From Planctomycetia bacterium (lineage in GTDB: Bacteria > Planctomycetota > Phycisphaerae > UBA1845 > UTPLA1), in NCBI GenBank assembly GCA_015075745.1, contig JABTTW010000002.1, positions 510,453 through 574,452 on the forward strand: a stretch of 64,000 nt of DNA, read 5' to 3'. The translations under genes and the position numbers were made by a program. Below, piece after piece: positions 6,752 through 15,764 of this stretch (the first letter of the stretch is position 1; every line of letters begins with the position of its first letter). The notes beneath the pieces were generated by a model. That model saw nothing but the letters and a program-made list of their open reading frames with translations, was not told the origin of the DNA and did not search any database.

Positions 6752-9364
6752 ATGCTGATTGCTCCTGACCTTGATGATATGCAGCCCTCGCCGGAGAGGA
6801 TAGAGGGCGAAGATGCGACGCCGGCGCGCCGTTGGCAATGGCTCTGCTGTCCGCTCATCATCGCTGCGATTGCGCTGGCCTTTGGATGGCCGACTCGCCA
6901 CGGCGCGTTTCTCAGCGGCGACGACCAGCGATTGGTCACGGAGCATTTTCTCGTCAATCATCCGTCGCTTGCTCATGCCGGCGAGTTGTTTACGACTTTT
7001 CACGGCGACCTGTATCAACCACTCCCGATGGTGACGCTTCAGTTGGACTATGCACGCGCCGAGCCGACACCGACGGAGCGGTTCCCGGTCAGCGCTCGCC
7101 CGTTTCACGTGACGAACATCGCTCTTCATGCGCTCAACGCGGTCCTGGCCTATCTGTTGGCCACGCGCCTTGCGCAGTGCCGACGCGTGGGGCTTCTTGT
7201 CGGGCTCATGTTCGCCTGCCACCCGTTTGCGGTGGAGCCTGTTGCCTGGGTCAGCGGTCGGATGATCCTGCTAGCGACGACATTTTCGCTGGCGACGTTG
7301 TGCCTTTGCATCGGTCCGGCGAAATCGCGATTGGGAACCGACGCAGCAGCGATCCTGACGTGGATCGCCGCGATTCTCTCGAAAGTCGTGCCGACGGTGC
7401 CGATCGCAGCCGCGTGGTGCGATTATGTACAAGGCGGCCGATTATCTCGAAGAAAGATCGCGATCTATGTGGTGTTAATTCTGTTGGCAATCGGCGGAAG
7501 CTACCTCGCTTTGCAGGCCACCGAGGAAGCGGGCTTCCTCGAAGGAATGCAGGCCCAAGACGTAGCACCGATGCCGATACGCTTGCTTCTCGCGACACGG
7601 TACTACCTGGAAAACTACATCTGGCCGAGTCGGCTGGCCGCATGGTCGCCGCCGCCGGCTGACATGACGATCGGCTCACCGCCACCGCTGACGGCGATCG
7701 TCGAAATCGCCCTGCTCGTGACGCTGGCCTGGGTCGCAAGAAAACGTTTGCCCGCTGCGTATGTCGGGATCGTGCTATTTGGCATCTTGCTGACTCCCCT
7801 GCTTGCAGCGAGCGCGGCGAGGAACTTTCTTTCCGCTGACCGGTACATGTATCTGCCGATCATCGGCTTGCACCTGGCCGTGGCGGCGACGGCTGTTACT
7901 GCGCTGGATGAACTCTCGCAGCGATTTACGCGGGGCCGCGCCGACCTTCTGGTCGGGTTACCGCTCGTTCTTGTGCTGGCGGCGTGGATGTCGTATTCGT
8001 GGCTGCTCACATCAACTTGGAGAAGCTCGGTGAGCCGCGACAGCCGCGTCGTTCACGTGTACCCCGATTCCGAGCTTGCTTATGCGGAGTTGGCAAAGGC
8101 CTTCAACTTCGAGGGCGATCCGGACGGGGCAGTTCGTGTGGTAGAGACGGCTCGAAAACTCTGGCCGGAGAGCGGACCACTGGCTGCGGCGGCGGGAAAT
8201 GCCTATCGGCTCAAGGGCGAATACGAAAAGGCACGGGAGGAACTCGAAATCGCCGTCAAACGCATGCCCGAACATGTGCTGACGCGATACCGGCTTGGGC
8301 AGGTGCTTGAAGAATCCGACGCATTGCCCGAGGCCCATGAGACGTTTCGCACCATCGTCACGAGGCATCCCGATTATTTTCCTGCGCACGTTGCATTGGC
8401 GCGATTATACAAATCGCAAGGTGAAGACTCATTGGCTCTCGTCGAGTGGGAGAAGGCATTGAAGCTAAACCCGATCGATCGGGAGGCGATGTTTGAGGTG
8501 TCCGCGATCTTCATTGGCAACGGGCAGCTTGAGGCCGCGAAGGGCGTACTCGAACGGCTTTTGCGAGTGTATCCGTCCGATGTGCCGGCGAAGATGAACC
8601 ATGCCGCGACACTGGCACAACTGGGTGAAGCCGAACGAGCTTTGAAAGCGTACGATGCCCTGATTGCTGACCGGCCGCGCAGTATTAATCTGTTGATGAA
8701 CCGAGCGGCATTGTTAAACTCGCTTGATCGCGGTGCGGAGGCTGAACGCGACTATCTGGCTGTGCTTAACCGGCGACCTCGTTACCTTTCGGCCATGACC
8801 GGACTCAGCCTTGCCCTTCAACGTCAGAAAAAGTACCTGGAAATGGTCGACTTCTGGCGTATGCAGTCAGGAATCACCTCTTGGATCCTCGGACAGGATG
8901 ACCAAGTCAGGGCATGGCTGACTTGGTCGCACGCGATACGTGGAGATTCGTCCCATACAACGATGATGGCGGGACTCGTCTCACGGGATAGTCCTTGTTT
9001 CGAACTTGTCAGGTGGGCATATATCCTTGTGGAAATAGAAGATGTTGGGTTTGACAACCTCATGACAATTCTCGGGTCGTCGGATGCTGCGCTAAGCCGT
9101 TCGCAGCCCCGGAGCGACGAAAGCCGGGCGGTCATGCTGGCGGTCGGTGATCTGCCGAGAGACGTCAAGGCATCCACGGTGGGAGTATACCTTCTGACGC
9201 GGGCGGCGCTATTCGCGGGAAAGCTTGAGATCGCTCGAACGGCTGCCGAGCAACTCGCGTCCTCGCCCGAAGACGAGAAATGGAGAAGAGCGGGGACAGA
9301 TGTCTTGAACTACCTCAGCAACATGTCCAAACCGGATGCTACTTCCCAATCAGCGCCGCGTTGA
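6752..9364 (+). CDS. GT-C-type membrane protein with C-terminal TPR repeats (TMTC-like)
   Basis: An 870-residue protein. The N-terminal half has a cytoplasmic tail, then about ten hydrophobic helices. The first outer loop carries SGDDQRLV (an acidic DD as in GT-C transferases), DLYQPLPMVTLQLDY and FHVTNIALHALNAVLAYLLA. This pattern is characteristic of bacterial relatives of TMTC O-mannosyltransferases. From about residue 440 there are roughly six or seven TPR-like repeats (for example GNAYRLKGEYEKAREELEIAVKRMPEHV). The likely role is transfer of a sugar from a polyprenol donor to extracytoplasmic protein, with TPRs for protein binding; this is inferred from the family, not shown here. Its 3' end overlaps the convergent NPCBM gene by 26 bases. 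ATG 6779 is an alternative start. Confidence 0.7.
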   Translation: MLIAPDLDDMQPSPERIEGEDATPARRWQWLCCPLIIAAIALAFGWPTRHGAFLSGDDQRLVTEHFLVNHPSLAHAGELFTTFHGDLYQPLPMVTLQLDYARAEPTPTERFPVSARPFHVTNIALHALNAVLAYLLATRLAQCRRVGLLVGLMFACHPFAVEPVAWVSGRMILLATTFSLATLCLCIGPAKSRLGTDAAAILTWIAAILSKVVPTVPIAAAWCDYVQGGRLSRRKIAIYVVLILLAIGGSYLALQATEEAGFLEGMQAQDVAPMPIRLLLATRYYLENYIWPSRLAAWSPPPADMTIGSPPPLTAIVEIALLVTLAWVARKRLPAAYVGIVLFGILLTPLLAASAARNFLSADRYMYLPIIGLHLAVAATAVTALDELSQRFTRGRADLLVGLPLVLVLAAWMSYSWLLTSTWRSSVSRDSRVVHVYPDSELAYAELAKAFNFEGDPDGAVRVVETARKLWPESGPLAAAAGNAYRLKGEYEKAREELEIAVKRMPEHVLTRYRLGQVLEESDALPEAHETFRTIVTRHPDYFPAHVALARLYKSQGEDSLALVEWEKALKLNPIDREAMFEVSAIFIGNGQLEAAKGVLERLLRVYPSDVPAKMNHAATLAQLGEAERALKAYDALIADRPRSINLLMNRAALLNSLDRGAEAERDYLAVLNRRPRYLSAMTGLSLALQRQKKYLEMVDFWRMQSGITSWILGQDDQVRAWLTWSHAIRGDSSHTTMMAGLVSRDSPCFELVRWAYILVEIEDVGFDNLMTILGSSDAALSRSQPRSDESRAVMLAVGDLPRDVKASTVGVYLLTRAALFAGKLEIARTAAEQLASSPEDEKWRRAGTDVLNYLSNMSKPDATSQSAPR

Positions 9365-10502
9365 GCAGATTCACGCGATCCTGTACATCGCCGCGGTCGC
9401 CGAAACCAATCTCGATCGTCAGCGTCTCGCCGCCGCTCACGTCCACATCGACGAGTCTGAGGGCCTCATTTTTCCTGACGTGTTCCAGCTCCACAAGTAG
9501 CCGACCATCAATCAAGATGCGGACATCGGCATCGCCAAGCGGGCCGGCGGTGTCATCCAAGGCAACGGCCGCGCGAAATTGTCGAAACCGTTTGTCGAGT
9601 GCGTAGGAAATTCGGCACGCCGAGTGCAGACCAATTCCCCGGGCGTATGTCTCGCCCGCGACGCACAACGGACCGCCGACGACATTGCGATCTCGCTCGA
9701 AGCCCCAGCGAATGTCAAAGTAAGGCGTGGTCTTGTACTCCGCGGGCTCCATCATGCTGAGCCAGGTTCGCCGCCCGCCGATTGGCTCGATCGAAACCAA
9801 CTGATCGATGGGAGCGGACATTTTCCGGTCCAACACAGTCTTGATTGATAAGGAACCACTCTCAATCCGAAATGCCGTCCCCACCAGCGATGTCCCGTCG
9901 GTTAGCGTGACGATCCACTGAAGGCCCGAGCCTGGCCGACGAGTGAGAGCGGCCAGTTGCAGGCCCGCGATGTCGGCCCAGCGAAACTCCCGATCTCTCT
10001 TGCCGTCAAAAAAAGTGACGCCGGAACTCGCGCAGCCTGCAACGGCTCCACGGAGGAAGTCGCCGTTTGTCAATTGAAGCAGGTCCTCTTCGCCGGCCAT
10101 GGGTTCGGTAGTCACGGCTGCTGCGACCCGCTGGACGCGGGATATCTCCGTAAGCGCAATCTCCAACTCGCCCAATATGGCGTGCTTCAGTTGTAGCTGC
10201 TTTGAGTTGCCTCCGACGATCTTTCCAAACAGGCGATCTCCGGCATGCAGCGACACCGCCCAGGCACCGACGGCCTTCGAAGCGGGCGGATTATCGAACC
10301 GTACAACATCGACGTCTTCCCAGGCGACCTTCGAATCGGTCCCGTCCTTGCCATGGCACAACAGTGAGTCCGGCGCAGCGATGGAAGCGACATCGGCCTG
10401 GTAGACTGTTCCATTGATGGACTGTACCACGGCGGCCAGCTTGGTCTGTCCAACCGATCCCGTAGCCAATAGGAGTGATAGAAGGTACGTCGTCATCATC
10501 AT
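9339..10502 (-). CDS. NPCBM/NEW2 domain secreted protein
   Basis: A 387-residue protein with a signal peptide (MMMTTYLLSLLLATGSVGQ). Its C-terminal third fits the NPCBM carbohydrate-binding fold: YARGIGLHSACRISYALDKRFRQFRAAVALDDTAG, then ILIDGRLLVE and LTIEIGFGDRGDVQDRVNLLNAALI. The middle (LFGKIVGGNSKQLQLKHAILGELEI) has short repeats often seen with NPCBM in planctomycetes. It is the last gene of the MoxR operon, 21 bases after the preceding one, so it is probably a cell-surface partner of that system. Enzymatic activity is not indicated. Confidence 0.8.
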   Translation of the reverse strand: MMMTTYLLSLLLATGSVGQTKLAAVVQSINGTVYQADVASIAAPDSLLCHGKDGTDSKVAWEDVDVVRFDNPPASKAVGAWAVSLHAGDRLFGKIVGGNSKQLQLKHAILGELEIALTEISRVQRVAAAVTTEPMAGEEDLLQLTNGDFLRGAVAGCASSGVTFFDGKRDREFRWADIAGLQLAALTRRPGSGLQWIVTLTDGTSLVGTAFRIESGSLSIKTVLDRKMSAPIDQLVSIEPIGGRRTWLSMMEPAEYKTTPYFDIRWGFERDRNVVGGPLCVAGETYARGIGLHSACRISYALDKRFRQFRAAVALDDTAGPLGDADVRILIDGRLLVELEHVRKNEALRLVDVDVSGGETLTIEIGFGDRGDVQDRVNLLNAALIGK

Positions 10503-10523
10503 GTTGATTGCACCGTGAAGGCC

Positions 10524-11612
10524 TCACTTCTGGAAGATCGGCAGCGTCTGCTTGGGTATTTGAAGGATGATGAGCGCCATGGCGGTTCCGTATTCGCTGC
10601 CGGTCTGTCCGTGCCAGTAGCCTTCATCGGTTTGCTTCTCAATGAGCTCATCGCGAATGGCTGGCCACCACCTTTTCCAGGTCTTGCCGCCGGCGAGATA
10701 CATCGCCTGGGCAGCGTAGTAGTGACCGTAGAAGTAGTGCGTTTGCTCCTGCGCTTTTCCGGGCGTGAACTTCTCCAGATAAGCCAATCCGGTGCGGATG
10801 GATTCGTCATCGTAGATGCCGGCGTAAAAAAGCGCCGCAACCCCCGCTGCCGATCGGGCGAACATCGAGCCTGCCGAATCTAGCATGTAACGAAAGCCGC
10901 CGTCGGGGTTCTGGCTGTCCTGAACATATTTGATGGCGCGGTCGATCGTGCTCTTTGGCACGGCGATGCCGGCATTGCGCGCCGAGCGCAGGGCCATGAT
11001 CTGGCAGATGGTGACGGAAAGATCGGCATCGGCCTTGACCGGGTGGTATCGCCAGCCGCCTTGATCATTCTGCGTTCGCACGATGAGAGAGACCGCCTTT
11101 TGAAGCTTCTCGCGCAGGTCGGGGCGGTTGGACATACCGTAGACCTCTCCGAGGAAAAGCGTGGCGAAGCCGTGACCGTACATCGGCCCATAGGAAGTCT
11201 CGGCAGCAACGAGGCCGGACTGCTCAGAAGCGGAGTCGAGAATGAATTTGAGTCCCGCATCGATGTTCCCGGCGTATCGACCGCGGCCGGGGACGCTGCC
11301 CTCACTCATGAAGGCCAGGCACGCCAGCGCCGTGATGCCAACGTGACGACCGTACTGCGAATCCGACCCGAAAGAGCCATCCTTCTCCTGTCGACGGGCA
11401 AGCCATTCCAACCCGCGATGGATGGACTCCTGCATCTGCGACGAGGAAGCGCCGTCGTCGGAAATGCGCGTCATCTGCCGCGTCGGCGCAGGCGAATCCG
11501 CTGACTGAGCGGCCACCGGCGCAGAGATAAGTATCAGGAGCGTCAACGCGCCTACGCCCATCCGCACGGTGCGGGACGACTTATCTGATTGAAACTCGTC
11601 AGTCATTTTCAT
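10524..11612 (-). CDS. Terpene-cyclase/prenyltransferase-fold repeat protein, secreted
   Basis: A 362-residue protein with alpha/alpha-toroid repeats like those of squalene cyclases and prenyltransferases: GLEWLARRQEKDGSFGSDSQYGRHVGITALACLAF, VRTQNDQGGWRYHP, IKYVQDSQNPDGGFRYML. An N-terminal hydrophobic stretch (VGALTLLILISAPVAAQS) looks like a signal peptide. The DxDD cyclase motif and prenyltransferase zinc ligands are not evident, so it is probably not a cyclase. This family commonly sits beside BatA/VWA operons in planctomycetes, where its role is undefined. The start overlaps the end of the previous gene by 14 bases. Confidence 0.72.
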   Translation of the reverse strand: MKMTDEFQSDKSSRTVRMGVGALTLLILISAPVAAQSADSPAPTRQMTRISDDGASSSQMQESIHRGLEWLARRQEKDGSFGSDSQYGRHVGITALACLAFMSEGSVPGRGRYAGNIDAGLKFILDSASEQSGLVAAETSYGPMYGHGFATLFLGEVYGMSNRPDLREKLQKAVSLIVRTQNDQGGWRYHPVKADADLSVTICQIMALRSARNAGIAVPKSTIDRAIKYVQDSQNPDGGFRYMLDSAGSMFARSAAGVAALFYAGIYDDESIRTGLAYLEKFTPGKAQEQTHYFYGHYYAAQAMYLAGGKTWKRWWPAIRDELIEKQTDEGYWHGQTGSEYGTAMALIILQIPKQTLPIFQK

Positions 11613-12252
11613 GCGCCATCCGCGCCTGCTCGGCGAGCGTGCGATAATACTGCTTTATCTCTTCCCGGTATTTCTCCATGAATTGCTCGTCGAAGCCCTG
11701 GGCGATCTCTTCGCGATCACGCTGCGGAAGGAAGCCCCATCCCCGCGTCAACTCTCCCTGAACCGAGCGGCCCTGCTTTTTTTTGTCGGCATCCGGACCC
11801 TGTGCTGGCTTGCCGCCCTCACCCTCCCCTGTCGGGTGCGGCGCTGCTGAGCCTGAGGCGCGGCGCGACGAGGATTGACGCTGTCCGGACCGCTCTTCGC
11901 GCCGGCGCTTCGACTTATTCCCACCGCGCGACGCTGCGCGACTCTTTCGCGCCTCTTCTATCAGCTTGTCAAGACCAGCGATCACCTCTTGCTGAGCCTC
12001 CTGAGTTCTTGCTCCGGCATCGTGTTGTCGAGTGAGTAAATCGGTCGCCCGATCGAGCTTTGCGAGGGTCTGGTCTACCGTGTCAACCGAGGTGGACTGC
12101 CCACCCAAAAGCCGTCGCACCAGTTCCGGGTCCACGACGTCCGACGGACGAGTCGTCGGTAGCGTCGGACCAGGCTGCGGGGCTGTAGTGGACTGCTGAT
12201 CAGCCCGAAGCGGTGCAATCAGAAAAACAAGCATGAGGGTAGCGGCTGTCAT
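11599..12252 (-). CDS. Secreted low-complexity hypothetical protein
   Basis: A 217-residue protein I do not recognise. It begins with a signal-like segment (MTAATLMLVFLIAPLRAD), then a Pro/Thr-rich linker and a helical part. A strongly basic low-complexity tract follows around residues 105-135 (SRAASRGGNKSKRRREERSG), then a Gly/Lys/Glu-rich part and a final helix (REDREEIAQGF-like, ending in EQARMAHEND). ATGA overlap with the upstream 1171-residue gene shows translational coupling. The position matches a small conserved gene often found at this spot in planctomycete BatA operons. Confidence 0.65.
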   Translation of the reverse strand: MTAATLMLVFLIAPLRADQQSTTAPQPGPTLPTTRPSDVVDPELVRRLLGGQSTSVDTVDQTLAKLDRATDLLTRQHDAGARTQEAQQEVIAGLDKLIEEARKSRAASRGGNKSKRRREERSGQRQSSSRRASGSAAPHPTGEGEGGKPAQGPDADKKKQGRSVQGELTRGWGFLPQRDREEIAQGFDEQFMEKYREEIKQYYRTLAEQARMAHEND

Positions 12253-15200
12253 TTGCTCTCGGCCTCCTTCTCGGCATCGGCGATCATTTGCGCGGCGAGC
12301 CCCCGAATCTCCGATTGCGCCGCCCCGAGCAATTCGATCTGCCGAACTTGCGGCTCCGCTCGCCGGTCAGCTTCCGGTAGTTCCTTTGCCAAAGTGGCTG
12401 TACGCTCCTTTACATCAGCCTGCATGGCGCGCAGGACTTTCAACTCCGCGAGCTTCGGCACCGGCTTGCTTGCGGTCGGTTGGCCTGCCGCGCCGCCGCC
12501 GGCGTCGACAGAATCCTGGACAAACGTAGGATCGTTCGCCCGTTCATTTTCATCAACGGAATCGATCAGCCAACCCAGATCGCGGATGATCCGGTCTTCC
12601 TCGAGCAAGGATGCATGTACCTGGTGACCCGACAAGAGCGATGCCGCTTTTTCGACACGCCCGACGACTCCTGTCAGGACATGCGAATAGACTACGTTCT
12701 CCCCGAGCTTCTCAACCAGAGGCCGAATCGGCTCAGCAAGCTCAAGCTGGAGCTTTCCAAGTCGGGCGAGCCTGAACATGTCGGGCCGGGCCAGATCGCC
12801 GTCGGTGTTCGCGCGCGCGGCGATGTCGGAGGTCTCGGCGCGGATCGCCTGCTCTTTGGCGCGAACTTCACGCAACGCTTCGATCATCGCATCCAGGGAT
12901 CGCTGGCCAATCTCCTCATCCACGCGATTCTCAATGCGCAGCAGTTCATCCTTCGCCGCCTCAAGCGCATCCTTGGCGGCCAGTTGATGCACGCCCGCCT
13001 CCTCGCCGGACAGCGATTCCAGGCGAAGTGAGGCCGCGCCCATTTCCCTTTTACCTCGCCGGACGTGCTCGCCCACCGATCGGGCATCCGGCTGCTCGGC
13101 CTTGAGCAGATTCTGCAAGCTGCCGGCTGTAGTCTGCAGGCTGTACTGCCGATCCGCGAGCGCCTCATACTCCTCGGTCGGATCGGCCTCCTCGGCCGCG
13201 GCTCGGGTCCGATCGATCAGGGCTTGTTGACTTGCGATGATTCGATCGAGCCGGGCGAGGATATTCTTCAAGTCTCGCGAAAGTTCCGCGAGCTCGCGGT
13301 CCGGCTTTGAATCGAGCGCGGAAAGCATGGCTCGAAGCCCAGCCGCGGCATTTCGCTGGTGCTCAACAGCTCTGGCGAATTGGCCGGCCTGTCCCGCGCC
13401 GACGGCCTCGTCCATTCGTTCGAGCACACCCTCCTGACTTGCCACGACCAAGGCAGCCCGCACCGATTCTGCGGCGAGGCGATCAGCGGTCTCCTTTTTC
13501 TGAGCAAAGGCGTCCATCGCGACAAGAAGATCAGCCGCGTCGGATCGCAATAGCGATTGAGAAAGCGCGGCCCCGACACGCCGCTGCTCCTCATCAGTCT
13601 CTGCCGACTCACCCGATTCAGCGGATGGAGCGGCGCTTGACGCGAATTCCCGTTCGAGCGACTCCTGGCGATCGAGTACGTCACGCAACTGCCGGACGAG
13701 GTCGTCGTACTGATTCCATCGCTCCATCTCCGAGAGAACGGAACGGAGCGATTCGACGAAGTCCTGCTGGGCGGCGGAAGCAGCACGAAGCCCCGCGAGT
13801 TGCGCTGAGGTCCCTGAAGACTCCGCCGCCTTAAAAGCGGCCTCCTGCGCCTGTCGCGCGGAAGGAAGAGACTCTCTCATCAATCTGCCGGCCAGGCGAC
13901 GGGCCTGCTGAGCCGTACTCGACTGGCTTTCGCTGTTGCGCAGTGCTTCCTGATAGATAAGAGCCAGCGTTTCCGCAGATGCCTGGGAGGCTGCGCCGAG
14001 TCGGTCCAGGTCGGATGCCAACTGTCGCGCATCGGCCTTTTGAGAGTCCGAGAGCGGTACATCGGCCGCGGGCCCAACCTCCAGCGCCGCGGTACGCTTC
14101 ATGGAGCCCTGAGTGCTGGTCATGAGTCTGCGAAGCTGTTCGCGAACGCTCAGTAGATCGAGCCGAAGCTTCTCGCCGATCCGGGCCGACGATACGACAC
14201 GAATGCGTCCAACCGGGGATCGGACAGGATCGTGCATCCGTCCGTCGTGGAGATATGCATCGCGAGCCTCGGCGTAATACTCGATGGTGTCGTCGATGGT
14301 CGCGCTCAGCGCTCTAAGCGACAGGTCATGCTCCGCTGTCAGCTCACGCGGCTGAGCGATCTGTCCGGACGCATCGCCAATGAGCTCGGCAACGAGGGTG
14401 GGCGGGGCATTGTTCCTGGAAGCAAACAAGGTTAGCGACTGCAGGCCAACATCGTCGGACGCCTTGATGCGCATCGCGATGACGGCGTCGGCGGTGACCT
14501 CGATGACGCTTTCCGGTTGCACAATCGAGACCAACGGGGACTCGTCCGGCCTGACGATCAATTGATACATCTCACCACCGCGGGATCGCAGCCCGTTGCG
14601 GTCAATGAGTGAAACGTCGAATCGCAGCGGTTCCCGCGCCTCAAATTCAACTCGGAGTCGCCCGTCGGCGGATTGAACCAACGGCCATTCGCTCGATTCG
14701 CCCGCGTCATTAAGAGTACGAATCGTTGACTCAGCATCGGTCGCCGGTTGCTTGCTGGGACGAACCGTGATTGCAACCAGACTGCCCTCAAGAACCTCTG
14801 CCACGCGGTCGTCCAGTGAGTCGCGAAGAGCAGGCAGATGGCGGGCATAATCGGGCGGCGAGGCGTCCATGGTGATCGACTCAATCTCGGGTCGCTGGAC
14901 GACGCGAATCAGGCTTGCGTGCTCAGAGGTATCGTCGTCGCCGGCGACGAAGTAGTATCGAACCGGCAGGCGCAGGTTATCCAAGGCCAGTCGATAGATG
15001 CCGTCCGGATCGCGCCGCATGAGCGTGCGCTGCTTTTTTTCATTGCCAAGTGCCCAGTGGAGATAGGCTCGCACATTCGGTTTGTCTCCCCGGGTAAGGC
15101 GCATCTGGGCTGTGAACGATTCGCCAACCGCGACGACGGCATCCGCGGTCAAGGGCTCGATTTGCCGGCTTCGCGGCCACTCGTCGCCTCCCAAGGGGTG

Positions 15201-15764
15201 AAACACCCGCGCGACGCCGATAGCGGCCGCGCCGGGGTCAATCCAGACGAAAGCCGCAACTGGAAGGATACTCGCCGCCAGCGCAGCGGAAGTCCGAATG
15301 AGTCCACGATGACTCAGAAGCCGGCTTCGCTGAAGCAGCTCCGCCGCCCCGCCGACTTGTTCGAAGACGCGCCGCCACAGTTCCGCTGAGCCGTCCCCTG
15401 CCCCGCGAAGATACGAGACGGCGCTGGCCAACTCATCGCGCATTCCAGCGGGCAATCCTTTCAGCCCGAGAGCGAGTTGATCGAGCGGAATCGGCTGGAG
15501 CAATGGCCGGGCAATCTTCCGGCATGCCCATACGGCCGCGATCCCGGCGCCCAGCAACAGGATGCACAGCCGGACGAAATCGGGAAACCGCACGAGCCAG
15601 TCCAGAATTGCGATGAGCAAACCGATCGCAATGGTCGCAGTCAGCAGACGGCCCATCGCATCTACGGAGAGAAAAACTCGCAGACGCAGACGCAGACCCT
15701 TGATCGCCCGAAGGGTCTGTGCCGCCGATTTTGGAGCATCAGCAATGTCCGGCTCCCGTCTCAT
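12249..15764 (-). CDS. Large membrane-anchored coiled-coil protein (DUF4175-like)
   Basis: About 1171 residues. Near the N-terminus two hydrophobic helices (LLTATIAIGLLIAILDWLV; LCILLLGAGIAAVWA) and a third around residue 170 anchor it in the membrane. A beta-rich part of roughly 300 residues follows (YYFVAGDDDTSEHASLIRVVQRPEIESI and similar, resembling extracytoplasmic Ig-like segments). The C-terminal 600 residues are mostly coiled coil, rich in Ala, Glu, Arg and Gln. This resembles the DUF4175 proteins of proteobacterial and planctomycete MoxR operons. I chose ATG 15764 because it forms an ATGA overlap with the upstream stop and has GGAAGGGGG before it; the frame could extend to 15794. The function is unknown. 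Confidence 0.7.
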   Translation of the reverse strand: MRREPDIADAPKSAAQTLRAIKGLRLRLRVFLSVDAMGRLLTATIAIGLLIAILDWLVRFPDFVRLCILLLGAGIAAVWACRKIARPLLQPIPLDQLALGLKGLPAGMRDELASAVSYLRGAGDGSAELWRRVFEQVGGAAELLQRSRLLSHRGLIRTSAALAASILPVAAFVWIDPGAAAIGVARVFHPLGGDEWPRSRQIEPLTADAVVAVGESFTAQMRLTRGDKPNVRAYLHWALGNEKKQRTLMRRDPDGIYRLALDNLRLPVRYYFVAGDDDTSEHASLIRVVQRPEIESITMDASPPDYARHLPALRDSLDDRVAEVLEGSLVAITVRPSKQPATDAESTIRTLNDAGESSEWPLVQSADGRLRVEFEAREPLRFDVSLIDRNGLRSRGGEMYQLIVRPDESPLVSIVQPESVIEVTADAVIAMRIKASDDVGLQSLTLFASRNNAPPTLVAELIGDASGQIAQPRELTAEHDLSLRALSATIDDTIEYYAEARDAYLHDGRMHDPVRSPVGRIRVVSSARIGEKLRLDLLSVREQLRRLMTSTQGSMKRTAALEVGPAADVPLSDSQKADARQLASDLDRLGAASQASAETLALIYQEALRNSESQSSTAQQARRLAGRLMRESLPSARQAQEAAFKAAESSGTSAQLAGLRAASAAQQDFVESLRSVLSEMERWNQYDDLVRQLRDVLDRQESLEREFASSAAPSAESGESAETDEEQRRVGAALSQSLLRSDAADLLVAMDAFAQKKETADRLAAESVRAALVVASQEGVLERMDEAVGAGQAGQFARAVEHQRNAAAGLRAMLSALDSKPDRELAELSRDLKNILARLDRIIASQQALIDRTRAAAEEADPTEEYEALADRQYSLQTTAGSLQNLLKAEQPDARSVGEHVRRGKREMGAASLRLESLSGEEAGVHQLAAKDALEAAKDELLRIENRVDEEIGQRSLDAMIEALREVRAKEQAIRAETSDIAARANTDGDLARPDMFRLARLGKLQLELAEPIRPLVEKLGENVVYSHVLTGVVGRVEKAASLLSGHQVHASLLEEDRIIRDLGWLIDSVDENERANDPTFVQDSVDAGGGAAGQPTASKPVPKLAELKVLRAMQADVKERTATLAKELPEADRRAEPQVRQIELLGAAQSEIRGLAAQMIADAEKEAESK

